DNA of 64,000 nucleotides from Arthrobacter pascens (GCF_017052465.1 NZ_JAFHKT010000119.1:1-64000), one strand, 5' to 3'; shown: positions 34,523-44,221, numbered from the stretch's first letter. The notes: generated from the letters alone by a model not told the origin. A program made the numbers and translations.

Positions 34523-35236
34523 CTACACCCGGGCGAGTCCCGGGGCCTGGTCGGGGGCCTCGTCGGGTCTTTCGGCCGCGGCCACGCGCTCGTCGAAATG
34601 GGCGGCGAGCAGCTCGCCGGAGTGCATGATGTGTTCTTCCATTTCCTGCCGCGCCGTAGCCGCGTCCTTGGAGCGGATGGCCTCCAGCAGTTTGGAGTGG
34701 TCATCCACCGTGGCCTGGGGCCAGCCTTGGATGTTCGAGTAGAAGCGGCGTGGCACGTAGCGGGTGACCAGGCCCATCACCCAGATGATCTTGCGGGAGT
34801 CGGCCAGCATGTTGATCTCACGGTGGAAGGCGTGGTTCTTTTCCTCGAGGAGCACCTCGTCGTGTCGTGCAGCGGCGGCGATCAATTCGTGGTGCAGGGC
34901 CTCCAGCTCGGCGAGCGCGCTTTCGGACGCGTTCAGGGTGGCCCGTGCGGCCAGTTCACCGCCGATGAGGGCCTGGACCCGGAAGATGTCACGGATGTCC
35001 TTCCCGGTCAGCGGCGCCACCTGGAAACCTTTGCGGGGAACGAGTTCCAGGAACCCTTCCACCCGCAGGGACTGCAACGCTTCCCGGACCGGCGTGGTGG
35101 AGATCTGCAGTGCTTCGCCCAGGACCTCGGGACGCACCTGGGTGCCGGGACGGAGGCTGCCGGACATGATCAGGGCGCGGATGTAGGAGGAGGCTTCGTC
35201 GCTCAGTTGCGGACGAACACGTTTGCGCTCAGTCAT
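34523..35236 (-). CDS. GntR/FCD-family transcriptional regulator
   Basis: The 237-residue regulator has the winged helix LRPGTQVRPEVLGEALQIST followed by TPVREALQSL, and an FCD domain beginning near DIFRVQALIGGELAARA with ligands in HAFHREINML and HSKLLEAIRSKD. It lies directly upstream of the MHS transporter on the same strand, so it probably controls uptake. The C-terminus ends in an acidic/Ala-Pro tail outside the fold. Confidence 0.9.
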   Translation of the reverse strand: MTERKRVRPQLSDEASSYIRALIMSGSLRPGTQVRPEVLGEALQISTTPVREALQSLRVEGFLELVPRKGFQVAPLTGKDIRDIFRVQALIGGELAARATLNASESALAELEALHHELIAAAARHDEVLLEEKNHAFHREINMLADSRKIIWVMGLVTRYVPRRFYSNIQGWPQATVDDHSKLLEAIRSKDAATARQEMEEHIMHSGELLAAHFDERVAAAERPDEAPDQAPGLARV

Positions 35237-35288
35237 GGTTCTTTCTCTCTCTGGTCTGCTATATCCAAATTACGGCATTGGACCTCCA

Positions 35289-36245
35289 TTATTTGTGGTG
35301 GCGGCGGTAAGCCGCGGCAGCACCTGGATGAAGCGGAACCCCGGACGTATAGATGAGGGAGCGCGTGTCCAGGTACTGCACGCCCACGGTGCCAGGCGGG
35401 ACAAGTTCGGCGGATCTGTCGATCAGGACATCGACTATCCGGCCCACGACATCATCCGGGAGATCCGCACGGGCCAGGAGGAGGCTGGCGATGCCGATGG
35501 ACCCGACCTCTTCCCGTGCGCCGTAGAGGCCAGCGGGCAGCCGGACCTGCTGATACACCGGACCGTAGGCTTCCTGCAGGTCCGGCAAATAGCCAGAAAG
35601 ATCAATCAGGCGTATCCCCTGGGCCGGGCCGCGGCCGCCGCCAGGATCCATTGCGGGGTGTGGGACTCCGCCGGCGAATAGTGCAGCGTCCACTTCCCCG
35701 CTGGCCAGCGCGTCCAGGACCGCCGTGATCGGAACAGCCCGCACCTGCACATCGGACTCGCTGAGGCCGGCGGCCGCCAGCAGCAGCTTTCCGGCCCTGG
35801 CGGTCGCCGAACTGCCGCCGAGGCTGACAGTGCGTCCGCGCAGGTCGGCCAGCGTGCGGATTGGCGAATCCGCCGGGACCGCGAACTGCAGATAGTTCAG
35901 GTAGACGCGGCCCACCGCGCGCAGTTTGTCCCGCTCTGCATTGGCGGCGGCGACGTCGGCCAGGGCCAGTGCCAGATCCACGCGGCCGGCCAGGATGTCC
36001 GGGATGTTCTCTACCGAACCCCCGGTGATTTGGGGGTTGAGGGTGAAGCCAGCATCCGAACGTCCGACGGCGGCGGCCAGTGATTGCCCGAAGTCAAAGA
36101 AGAAGCCGCGGTTCTCCGCCGTGCCGAGGCTGTACGTGCGCGCATCCTGCTGGCAACTGCCGAGGGACAAGCCCGCGGCGACTGCCGCGGCACCGGCGAG
36201 CAGACGCCGTCGGGTCAGCCAAGGGGCGCTTGGGTGAGTTGTCAT
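35289..36245 (-). CDS. TAXI-family TRAP solute-binding lipoprotein
   Basis: The 318-residue protein has a twin-arginine-like start (TRRRLLAG), a hydrophobic segment and lipobox LSLGSC. The body follows TAXI solute-binding proteins: YSLGTAENRGFFFDFGQSLA, GGSVENIPDILAGRVDLALA and VSLGGSSATARAGKLLLAAAG. TAXI proteins bind dicarboxylates or glutamate for TRAP transporters. No TRAP membrane subunit is present; instead the start codon overlaps the stop of the sensor kinase (ATGA). This suggests a ligand-sensing role for the two-component system. Confidence 0.85.
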   Translation of the reverse strand: MTTHPSAPWLTRRRLLAGAAAVAAGLSLGSCQQDARTYSLGTAENRGFFFDFGQSLAAAVGRSDAGFTLNPQITGGSVENIPDILAGRVDLALALADVAAANAERDKLRAVGRVYLNYLQFAVPADSPIRTLADLRGRTVSLGGSSATARAGKLLLAAAGLSESDVQVRAVPITAVLDALASGEVDAALFAGGVPHPAMDPGGGRGPAQGIRLIDLSGYLPDLQEAYGPVYQQVRLPAGLYGAREEVGSIGIASLLLARADLPDDVVGRIVDVLIDRSAELVPPGTVGVQYLDTRSLIYTSGVPLHPGAAAAYRRHHK

Positions 36246-37705
36246 CTCCCGGCCTCCTCATCCGCGGGGGCCGCGAATGACATTGCGACGGTCAGGCCGC
36301 CGCCAGGGGTGTCCCGGATCAGCAGCTCGCCGCCGTTGCTTTCCACCAGGGCCTCCACGATGGACAGGCCCAGGCCGGTGCCCGCGGGTCCGCCGCCGTC
36401 CCCGGACGGTTCCCCGCGGGGGCTGCCGCGGTAGAACCTCCGGGTGACCAGTTCCAGTTCCCCGTGAGCGACGCCCGCGCCGTCGTCGGAAACGGTGACC
36501 TCCGTCCGCCTTCCTGCTTCCGGGCTGCTGCCCCGGCCGGTCGATATCCGCGCGGTGGTCCCCGGACCCGCGTATTTGCAGATGTTGTCGAAGAGGACGT
36601 CCAGGATCTGTTCCAGATCGCCCGTGCTGATGTTTGCCTCCAGCCCGGCGGGGTCGTCGTCCACGGTGAACTGGATGCCGGATTCCGCGGCCGTGTCGTG
36701 CCAGAAGTCTGCCCGCTCGATGGCGACCAGCTGCGGGACGCATGTCTGCTCGCCGTCGCGGCCCTTCGTCCTGGGAGCCTCGGCAACCGACAGGGCCAAC
36801 AGGTCGTCGAGGATCTCCTCCAGCCGGATGGCCTCGCCCACGGCGCGCTCGTGGCTTCTTTTACCGTCGTCCATGACACGCGGCCCGAGCGTGTCCAGCC
36901 TCAGCTGCAGTGCAGCCAGGGGATTACGGAGCTGATGGGCGGTGTCGGCCACCAGCCGGCGCTGTGCGTCCGCGGACGTGTGGACGGCGTTGTCCATCGT
37001 TTCGAAGGCGGCCGAGAGCGCACGCAGCTCCGGCGGCCCGGTCCGCCCGGCGGCCGATGCGGCGTCCGATGTCCCGCTGCCCGTGGCCACAAAGGGGAGG
37101 CTTTGGGTCAGCAGCTGCATGCGTGTGCTGACTTCCTCCAGGGGACGCAGCACCCACCTGCTCACGGACAGCGCGAGGACGCCGAAACCGATGACCGCGG
37201 CGAGGAACCCGACGCCGATGACCGCCCAGCCCTGCAGGATGTCGTTGCGCGTGGACTCCGTCGACGCAACAATCACCACCGCGCCGTTGACCTGCGCGCC
37301 GGTCCCGATGGGCTTGGCGAAAACCACGGTGCCGGGGCTCCATGGTGTCAGCACCTCTACCCCGGATGACCGTTCGTTCCGCAGCGCCCGGCCGATGGCG
37401 GCCGACACGGCCGGATCATCGAGGCTCGTGCCCACGGCCCGAGGCGCGGCTCCCCGTGTTGAAACCACCGCCAGGGCCTCCCCGTAGAGGCCGTGGTACG
37501 CGCCGGCTTCCTCAAAGAGAAGGCCGGGGCTGCCGTTCCTGGCGTAGCCGTCCGCGAGGTCGGCGAAGCGCTGGAGGTCCGCGTCCCGGCTGAGGACAAA
37601 TTCGCGGGTCCGCGCGTCAGCCATGGAGGCCGCCAAGGGGAAGGCGAAGGCCGTGACGACGGCGGCGCCCAGCACCGCGAGGACGAGGAGGAGGCGGGTC
37701 CGCAA
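36242..37705 (-). CDS. Sensor histidine kinase
   Basis: The 487-residue TctE-like kinase has an N-terminal membrane helix (7-27), an extracytoplasmic sensor region (about 28-158), a second helix (159-181), a HAMP-like linker, the HisKA box VADTAHQLRNPLAAL with phospho-acceptor His257, the N box (FDNICKYAG) and G boxes (SDDGAGV, GTGLGLSIVEAL). The TTG start comes three bases after the response regulator stop. It is part of the regulator-kinase-TAXI operon. Confidence 0.9.
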   Translation of the reverse strand: MRTRLLLVLAVLGAAVVTAFAFPLAASMADARTREFVLSRDADLQRFADLADGYARNGSPGLLFEEAGAYHGLYGEALAVVSTRGAAPRAVGTSLDDPAVSAAIGRALRNERSSGVEVLTPWSPGTVVFAKPIGTGAQVNGAVVIVASTESTRNDILQGWAVIGVGFLAAVIGFGVLALSVSRWVLRPLEEVSTRMQLLTQSLPFVATGSGTSDAASAAGRTGPPELRALSAAFETMDNAVHTSADAQRRLVADTAHQLRNPLAALQLRLDTLGPRVMDDGKRSHERAVGEAIRLEEILDDLLALSVAEAPRTKGRDGEQTCVPQLVAIERADFWHDTAAESGIQFTVDDDPAGLEANISTGDLEQILDVLFDNICKYAGPGTTARISTGRGSSPEAGRRTEVTVSDDGAGVAHGELELVTRRFYRGSPRGEPSGDGGGPAGTGLGLSIVEALVESNGGELLIRDTPGGGLTVAMSFAAPADEEAGR

Positions 37706-37708
37706 GCG

Positions 37709-38368
37709 TCAGCCGATCCAGCGGTAGCCGAAGCCGCGGATTGTTTCGATCCGGGCAGGACGGCCGAGCTTGGCCCGGAGCGCCGTCATGTGGACATCCA
37801 GGGACCGCGACACGGAGACAAAGGCATCGCCCCAGACCTGGTCCATCAGCTGCTGCCGGCTGACTGCGGTGCCGGGGTTGTCCACCAACGCGGCGAGCAG
37901 TTCGAATTCCTTGGTGGTCAACGGGACGGGTGTGCCCGCCACTGTGAGTTCCCGCCCGGCGAGGTCAACGGCCAGGTCGCCAAACTGGCGTACCGCCGAT
38001 GTTGACTCCCGCGCCCTGGTGGCCCGCCGCCGGATCGCTTCGATCCGGGCCAGCAGTTCGGTCATCCGCGCCGGCTTCACCAGGTAGTCATCGGCTCCAT
38101 TGCGCAGCCCCCTGACCACCGACCGTTCGTCGTCGCGGGCGGTGAGGATGATGACCGGCACGGCCGAGACCTGCCGGAGGTTCCGGAGGACCTCGATGCC
38201 GTCCATGTCCGGCAGGCCCAGATCGAGGAGGACAAGGTCGAACTCGGGGTGGCGGGTGAGGATATCCCCGCCGCGGGACATCCGGTCCGCGGCGATGCGG
38301 TTGGCAGCCAGCGCATCGATCAGGGCGCCGGCCACGCCGTCATCATCCTCGACGACTCCAATGCGCAT
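37709..38368 (-). CDS. OmpR/PhoB-family response regulator
   Basis: The 219-residue regulator starts at the ATG at 38368 after GAGGAG. The receiver domain has the acidic pair VVEDDD, phospho-Asp in LVLLDLGLPDMDG (about residue 46), Thr in ILTARDD and the conserved Lys in YLVKPA. A winged-helix DNA-binding domain follows (LTTKEFELLAALVDNPGTAV, RAKLGRPARIETIRGFGYR). It is the first gene of the operon with the kinase and TAXI protein and likely controls organic-acid uptake genes. Confidence 0.93.
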   Translation of the reverse strand: MRIGVVEDDDGVAGALIDALAANRIAADRMSRGGDILTRHPEFDLVLLDLGLPDMDGIEVLRNLRQVSAVPVIILTARDDERSVVRGLRNGADDYLVKPARMTELLARIEAIRRRATRARESTSAVRQFGDLAVDLAGRELTVAGTPVPLTTKEFELLAALVDNPGTAVSRQQLMDQVWGDAFVSVSRSLDVHMTALRAKLGRPARIETIRGFGYRWIG

Positions 38369-38387
38369 CCCCTTGACTCCTCTCACT

Positions 38388-38425
38388 GCGCGGGGCGGTG
38401 CAGGCAAGCCTGCACCGCCCCGCGC
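38388..38425. terminator. Perfect long hairpin, terminator of kgd
   Basis: Two 18-base arms (38388-38405 and 38408-38425) pair perfectly around a 2-base centre. It lies 25 bases past the kgd stop codon and just upstream of the response-regulator start. Confidence 0.85.
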
Positions 38426-38449
38426 CTGTCCGATACTCTAGGCCCCGCG

Positions 38450-41400
38450 TCAGCTGATGCGGTAGTCAACTTCACCGGCCTGCGCCGCCGTGGCGAGGAG
38501 GCGCTCCTGCGTTGCCTTGTGCTGGGCCGAGTAGCCTTCGGCCGGGGATGCGGCTTCCGGCCTGCCGACGTAGCCAAGGTTGAACTTGCCCAGGCCGAGT
38601 TTCAGGAGTTTGGGCAGCACGTACGTCCAGGCGCCCATGTTCTCCGGCTCTTCCTGCAGCCACACAATCTCCTCAAGGTTGGCCGCGGCCGCCACTTCCT
38701 GCAGGATTTCCTCCTGCGGGAACGGGTAGAGGCCTTCGAGCCGGAGGAGCCGCACGCCGTCGCCGAGGCGGTCCTTGATCTCGACGCCGACCTTGCCGGA
38801 GCACAGCAGCAGCCTGCGGGTCTGGTCGCTGGCGGCGCCGTCGGCGAGGACGGACCTGAACCCGACGGGTGCGAAGTCGGCTACCGGCGACTTTGCCGAT
38901 TCGGCGCGGAGGAGCGACTTGGGGGTGAAGATCACGTGCGGCCTGGGGTCGTCCGACGCCGCTGCCCCGACGAGGGCTGCGAAATACTGGGCAGCGGTCG
39001 TGGGGATCATGATGCGGGAGTTGTCCCTGGCCGCGAGCTGCAGGAACCTCTCCAGCCTTGCCGAGGAGTGCTCCGGCCCGGCGCCTTCCCAGCCGTGGGG
39101 CAGGAGGATGACAAGCCTGCTGTCGCGGCCCCATTTGTCGTGTCCGGCCATGATGAACTGGTCGAACATCACCTGGGCCACGTTGACGAAGTCGCCGAAC
39201 TGCGCCTCCCAGATCTGCAGGGAGTCCGTGTTGGTCCGGCCGTAGCCGTACTCGAAGCCGACGGTGGCCACCTCGGTCAGCGGCGTGTTTGCCACCAGGA
39301 AGGGCGCCTTGTCGAAGGCCAGCCGCTCCGCCTTGTCGCCCGTGGCGGCATCATGGACCACGATGTGCCGGTGGCTGAAGGTCCCGCGCTCAACGTCCTC
39401 ACCCGTGAGCCGGACAGGCACGCCGGCCGCGTTGATCAGCTTCAGTGCGAGCAGTTCCGCCTGTCCCCAGTCAACCAGTGCGTCCTGGGCGCGCGTGGAC
39501 CGGCGTTTGGAGAACTGGCGCATCAGCTTCGGGTGGATCGCGAAGCCGTCGCGGTCCTGCTCCGCCAGGTCGAGGACCTGAAGGGCCCAGTCAGCCGGTG
39601 CGGCTTCCAGCGCAGCCCGCACGGCCGGGCGGGGAGAGAGTTGCTGGTTGACCACAGTCTCCAGGTCGAACGTCCGCGCCTTCTCCAGTGCTTGGACCAA
39701 CGCTGCCCGCGCCGCGGTCTTGGTGGTTTCCACATAGTCGGACGGCACCAGGCCGGAGGCCTCGAGCCTTGCCGCATAGATTTCGTGCACGGGCGGGTGC
39801 TCGTCGATGTCGGCGTAGTAGACGGGCTGCGTGTAGCGCGGTTCGTCCGTCTCGTTGTGGCCGTGCCGGCGGTAGCCCAGGACGTGGATGATGATGTCCT
39901 TGCCGGAGCGCTCGCGGTAGTCGAAGGCGATTTTGGCGGCGACCAGGTTGGCGTCGATGTCGTCCGCGTCCGTGTGGATGACAGGGACGTCGAATCCCTT
40001 GACGACGTCGGAGGGCCACAGGGTGGAGCGCAGCTGGAACGGGGTGGCCGTGAAGCCCAGGCGGTTGTCCTGGACAATGTGGACGCTGCCGCCCACGTCG
40101 TACGGTGCCAGGTTCTGCAGGTTCAGGGTCTCGTAGACGACGCCCTGGCCGGTGAACGCGGCGTCGCCGTGGAGGAGGACCGGCAGGACGCGGCGCTGGG
40201 CCTGGTCCCTGCTTTGCCCGGCGGCGACGAGCCGGTCCTGCTTGGCCCGGACTGCGCCCAGCGCAACCGGGGACACAAATTCAAGGTGGCTGGGGTTCTG
40301 CTCGAGGGTGACGTTGATGGAGGAACCGTCGACGTCGTCGAACCTTCCTTCGCCGCCGAGGTGCTGGCGGACGTCGCCCACGGGGGCGTTGGCTGTGGCA
40401 CGTGCCGTGGGCAGGAATTCCGCCAGGATGCGTTCGGCGGGCCAGTTCAGGATGTGGGCCATGATGCTCAGCCGGCCGCGGTGCGCCATGCCCAGGACCG
40501 TGTCCGAATAGCCCGCTTCCGCAGCGTGTCCGGCCATTTCGGCGAGGGCGAGGACCGTCGCTTCGAGTCCCTGGACGGACAGCGTTTTCTGGCCGAGGAA
40601 CTGGGTCTGGAGGTAGGCCTCGAAGACATCGAGTTCGGTGGCGAGCCGAAGTGCCTGAAGGCGGCGGGAGGAAGCGGGCGACGGCGTGCCGTTCCTCAGG
40701 AGCTCGGCTAGCCACTGGCGGGGCTCGGGGTCCGAGAGGTGGCTGAATTCCACTTCGACGCCGTCTGGAAGCCAGGATCCTTCGTCGCGGGCACGAACGG
40801 GTTCAAGCCGGGCGACGGCGGTGCTGGCGGACGTTTCGTACTCGGCCAGCCTGATGTCATCATGTTCGGAACCCGGCTGGGCGGGAAGATCGGGCAGGGC
40901 ATCGCCGGCAGGGGTTCCGCGGAGCTCGCCTTCGAGTTCAGCCAGGAATTCCGCTGACCTGAGCAGCTTCTCGACGGTCCCCAGGAAGAGCCCGGAATCG
41001 GCCCCCTGGATGGCGCGGTGATCGTAGGTCGAGGACAGCGTGAGCACGGGATCCACATGCTGGGTGCGGGCGAGCGTCTCAAGGCCGGCCGGAATGCCGA
41101 TGGCTCCCGCTGCCACGATGATTCCCGGGCCTGGCGGCAGCAGCGGGACGCCGGTGGTGGACCCGAACCGGCCGGTGCTGGTCAGGATCAGGGTGGCGCC
41201 GCGGAGGTCGGTGACGGCGACGGTCCCGGCCCGGCATGCCTGGGACAGCTCACCAAGGCGGCCGACAAAGGCAGGGAAGGAAAGACTGGCGGCATCACGG
41301 ATCACGGGGACCATGATGGAGTGGCCGGCCGGCGTCTCCACATCCACGGCCACGCCGAGGTTCACTGTGGATTCTTCGACCAGGACCAGGTCCTTGTCCG

Positions 41401-41788
41401 CCGCCTCGATCCTGCGCCGGGCCGCGGGCACAGTCCCCTGGGCTGCCCGCGCCATGGCCGTGGCCAGCACGGCGGCGATGGGGACATTGAACCCTTCGGA
41501 CCGCAGCCGCTCCCGCCACTGCATCAATGCCGACACCTCGAACGTCCGGATGGTTGACGCTGTCGGGATGGCCAGGCTCGCTTCCATGTTGCGGGCCATC
41601 GCTGCGGACCGGCCGCGGAGCGGGCGCCGGATGTCGGGGCCTGCCGTGCTGCCGGTTCCTGAACCGGACTCTGCGGGATGTGAATCGGGGGTGGTTACGT
41701 TTTGAAGCATCATCATCGACTTTCGCGGGGACAGGGTGTCAGGTGCCATTTGGAAGGAGGACTGCAGTGGCACCCCAACGGGTTGCAT
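38450..41788 (-). CDS. kgd: Multifunctional 2-oxoglutarate dehydrogenase/decarboxylase, hybrid E2-E1
   Basis: The 1112-residue protein starts at the ATG at 41788, five bases after a perfect AAGGAGG. Residues 80-300 form an E2-like acyltransferase domain, with the active-site-type YDHRAIQGADSG near 256. The remainder is a thiamine-dependent E1 with HRGRLSIMAHILN, GDAAFTGQGVVYETLNLQNL and HGWEGAGPEHSSARLERFLQ. This is the actinobacterial Kgd architecture, decarboxylating 2-oxoglutarate and passing succinyl groups on. It is shorter at the N-terminus than the roughly 1230-1270-residue housekeeping Kgd and is divergent from a LysR gene, so it may be a specialised paralogue. Confidence 0.88.
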   Translation of the reverse strand: MQPVGVPLQSSFQMAPDTLSPRKSMMMLQNVTTPDSHPAESGSGTGSTAGPDIRRPLRGRSAAMARNMEASLAIPTASTIRTFEVSALMQWRERLRSEGFNVPIAAVLATAMARAAQGTVPAARRRIEAADKDLVLVEESTVNLGVAVDVETPAGHSIMVPVIRDAASLSFPAFVGRLGELSQACRAGTVAVTDLRGATLILTSTGRFGSTTGVPLLPPGPGIIVAAGAIGIPAGLETLARTQHVDPVLTLSSTYDHRAIQGADSGLFLGTVEKLLRSAEFLAELEGELRGTPAGDALPDLPAQPGSEHDDIRLAEYETSASTAVARLEPVRARDEGSWLPDGVEVEFSHLSDPEPRQWLAELLRNGTPSPASSRRLQALRLATELDVFEAYLQTQFLGQKTLSVQGLEATVLALAEMAGHAAEAGYSDTVLGMAHRGRLSIMAHILNWPAERILAEFLPTARATANAPVGDVRQHLGGEGRFDDVDGSSINVTLEQNPSHLEFVSPVALGAVRAKQDRLVAAGQSRDQAQRRVLPVLLHGDAAFTGQGVVYETLNLQNLAPYDVGGSVHIVQDNRLGFTATPFQLRSTLWPSDVVKGFDVPVIHTDADDIDANLVAAKIAFDYRERSGKDIIIHVLGYRRHGHNETDEPRYTQPVYYADIDEHPPVHEIYAARLEASGLVPSDYVETTKTAARAALVQALEKARTFDLETVVNQQLSPRPAVRAALEAAPADWALQVLDLAEQDRDGFAIHPKLMRQFSKRRSTRAQDALVDWGQAELLALKLINAAGVPVRLTGEDVERGTFSHRHIVVHDAATGDKAERLAFDKAPFLVANTPLTEVATVGFEYGYGRTNTDSLQIWEAQFGDFVNVAQVMFDQFIMAGHDKWGRDSRLVILLPHGWEGAGPEHSSARLERFLQLAARDNSRIMIPTTAAQYFAALVGAAASDDPRPHVIFTPKSLLRAESAKSPVADFAPVGFRSVLADGAASDQTRRLLLCSGKVGVEIKDRLGDGVRLLRLEGLYPFPQEEILQEVAAAANLEEIVWLQEEPENMGAWTYVLPKLLKLGLGKFNLGYVGRPEAASPAEGYSAQHKATQERLLATAAQAGEVDYRIS

Positions 41789-41913
41789 TCCATCCTCCTT
41801 GTTATGGATGAGCTCTACCAATACTTTCCTGTGATGGATGTATGTCATAGTGTGATCGGGCAAAGCCGCACCGGTGTGAGATGCGGCAAGGCCCAGTTCG
41901 GGATGGAGGAAAC

Positions 41914-42843
41914 ATGGAAATGAGGCAGCTCCAGGCTCTGCTGGCAGTGGCCGACACGGGAAGTGTCACGCGGGCCGCCGAGCTGCTCCACATTGTGCAG
42001 CCCGCCGTCACGCGGCAGATCCACAACCTGGAAACCGAGCTCGGGGCAACCCTCTTCGACCGGAGCCGGGCAGGGATGCGCCCTACGGACATCGGCCTCC
42101 AGGTCATCGAACGCGCACGGCGTGCACTCAGCGAGCTGGACCGCGCCCGCGAGGAGGCCCGTTCCTCGGGGGCAGGCCTGTACGGAATCGTCACCGTGGG
42201 CCTTCTGGCCAGCACCGCCCCGCTGCTCGCTGTGCCCGTGGTTTCTGCCGTGACGGAGCGGCATCCCGGAGTGCGGCTGCGAGTAGTCACCGGATATGGA
42301 GGCCACCTCAGCCGGTGGCTTGAGGCCGGGGACGTGGACGTTGCCCTTACGTACAACCAGCCGTCGGCAGCCGCGTTGGATGTGAAACCGCTTCTGGAGG
42401 AGGACCTGTGGGCGGTCGCACCTCCGTCCGCAGGCCTTGTCGCTGCTGAGGGGGTGGACTTCCGCGAACTGTTGCAGCGTCCCCTGGTCATGCCGAGTGC
42501 GCCGCACGGCATCCGCTCGCTCGTTGAAGGCGCCGCGGCACGCATCGGGCTCTCGCTGGACATCGCCGTGGAAACGAACGATGCCGGCGTCCAGATGCAG
42601 CTCGTGCAGGGCGGCCTGGGATGGACGGTGCTGCCAGGCATTATGGTGGCGGCCGAGGCGGCGGGCGGCGCCCTCAACGCGGCGCCCATCGTCGGTCCAG
42701 GAATCCCGCGAAGGATCGTCCTCGCCAAGCCGGCCAGCGTCCGTTCCACAAGCGCTGTCCGGATGGTCGCCGAAATCCTGGAGCAGACCGTTCTTAGCCT
42801 GATCGATGCCGGAAGGTGGCCGTCCGCCCGCCTCATCCAATAG
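41914..42843 (+). CDS. LysR-family transcriptional regulator
   Basis: The 309-residue LysR protein starts at 41914 behind GGAGGAAAC. The HTH is residues 1-60 (MRQLQALLAVADTGSVTRAA, HIVQPAVTRQIHNLETELG) and the periplasmic-binding-like effector domain follows from about 90 (VTVGLLASTAPLLAVPVV). It is divergent from kgd with a 125-base shared promoter, and the acyl-CoA cluster begins just downstream. In Pseudomonas a LysR regulator accompanies the itaconate genes, so it may govern either neighbour. Confidence 0.92.
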   Translation: MEMRQLQALLAVADTGSVTRAAELLHIVQPAVTRQIHNLETELGATLFDRSRAGMRPTDIGLQVIERARRALSELDRAREEARSSGAGLYGIVTVGLLASTAPLLAVPVVSAVTERHPGVRLRVVTGYGGHLSRWLEAGDVDVALTYNQPSAAALDVKPLLEEDLWAVAPPSAGLVAAEGVDFRELLQRPLVMPSAPHGIRSLVEGAAARIGLSLDIAVETNDAGVQMQLVQGGLGWTVLPGIMVAAEAAGGALNAAPIVGPGIPRRIVLAKPASVRSTSAVRMVAEILEQTVLSLIDAGRWPSARLIQ

Positions 42844-42887
42844 TGGGCAGCGCCGTTGCTCCGACACTGTTAGTGGGAGACGCGTCG

Positions 42888-44060
42888 TTAGTAGGAGCGG
42901 GGCAGGCCCAGCACCTTGGTGGCGACGAACGACTTGATCATGTTGTTGTTGACCGGGGCCACCTGGAACATGCGCGTTTCGCGGAACTTCCGCTCGACGT
43001 CGTATTCGTCGACGAAGCCGTAGCCGCCGTGGGTATCGAGGCAGGCGTTGGCTGCTGCCCAGCTGGCCTCTGATGCAAGGTGCTTGGCCATGTTGGCTTC
43101 GGCGCCGCAGGGTTCGCCGGCGTCGAAGAGGCGCGCTGCCTCGTAGCGCATCATGTCGGCTGCCCGGACTTTCATGTAGGCGTCGGTGATGGGGAACTGC
43201 ACGCCCTGGTTGGTGCCGATGGTGCGGCCGAAGACGGTGCGCGTGTTGGCGTACTCGACTGCCCGGGTGGTGAACCAGTAGCCGTCACCGATTGCCTCGG
43301 ATGCCAGGAGGATGCGTTCCGCGTTCCATCCGTCGATGACGTAGCGGAACCCCTTGCCGACTTCGCCGATGACGGCCGACTTCGGAACGCGCATGCCTTT
43401 GTAGAAGACCTGGTTGGTGGCGTAGTTGAACATCGTGCGCACCTTGACCACTTCGAGCGTCTCGGGCTGTTGGGCGCGCACCTGGCGGAGGTCCACCAGG
43501 AAGAGTGTCAGTCCGTGGGTCCGGTCCGTTCCCTTGCCGTCGGGCTTGTCGGAGGTTCGGGCAAGCACAAAGGCGAGGTCTGACTCGTCGATCCGGCTTG
43601 TCCAGCTCTTGTGGCCGGTAATCACATAGTCGTCGCCGTCCTGAACCGCGGCGGTTTCGATGCTGGTGGTGTCCGAGCCGGCAGCATCCTCGGTGATCGA
43701 GAAGGCCTGGAGGCGGAGGTCCCCTGAAGCAATCGCCGGGAGGTAGGCGTTCTTCTGCTGTTCGTTCCCGTGCCGGAGGAGGGCGCCCATGGTGTACATC
43801 TGCGCGTGGCAGGCGGCGGAGTGCCCCCCGGACTTGTTGATTTCCTCCATGATCACGCTGGCCTCGGTGAGCCCGACGCCAAGGCCGCCATACTCTGTGG
43901 GGATCAGCGCGGCCAAGAGCCCTTCCTTGGTGAGCCGGTCCACAAACTCCTGCGGGTACCGGCGGTTGCGGTCGGTTTCGCGCCAGTACTCGTCCGGAAA
44001 CAGGGCGCAGAGGGAACGGGTCTTTTCCCGCAGCTGCTCAACGGTGGTTTCAAGTGTCAT
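42888..44060 (-). CDS. Acyl-CoA dehydrogenase
   Basis: The 390-residue flavoprotein has ACAD signatures: LIPTEYGGLGVGLTEASVIMEE, AFSITEDAAGSDTTSIETAA (FAD contact), RTMFNYATNQVFYKGMRVP, and CLDTHGGYGFVDEYDVERKFRETRM near the C-terminus. It dehydrogenates an acyl-CoA at the alpha-beta position. It is divergent from the MaoC-CitE-CaiB operon across a promoter with palindromic AT-rich sites. In Pseudomonas aeruginosa and Mycobacterium tuberculosis an ACAD also lies in the gene set with MaoC and CitE. Confidence 0.92.
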   Translation of the reverse strand: MTLETTVEQLREKTRSLCALFPDEYWRETDRNRRYPQEFVDRLTKEGLLAALIPTEYGGLGVGLTEASVIMEEINKSGGHSAACHAQMYTMGALLRHGNEQQKNAYLPAIASGDLRLQAFSITEDAAGSDTTSIETAAVQDGDDYVITGHKSWTSRIDESDLAFVLARTSDKPDGKGTDRTHGLTLFLVDLRQVRAQQPETLEVVKVRTMFNYATNQVFYKGMRVPKSAVIGEVGKGFRYVIDGWNAERILLASEAIGDGYWFTTRAVEYANTRTVFGRTIGTNQGVQFPITDAYMKVRAADMMRYEAARLFDAGEPCGAEANMAKHLASEASWAAANACLDTHGGYGFVDEYDVERKFRETRMFQVAPVNNNMIKSFVATKVLGLPRSY

Positions 44061-44221
44061 TGGATGCTCCTTGGGTATTTGGCTATTGCGTCTTTGGTAG
44101 CCCGATGTCCAGAGTACATAATATATTTGACGCAGAACAAGAGGTCGTCAGAAGAATTTCCTTTAGTGGCTTGCGCTGCGTCCCTTGACAGCTGGGATAG
44201 TCAGCGGGAATGCTTGCTCTA

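Noticed and set aside
38249..40711. 820-codon plus-strand open frame
   Set aside because: It is antisense to kgd and has the Val/Gly/Arg/Asp-rich composition of a shadow frame in high-GC DNA; kgd carries all family motifs.
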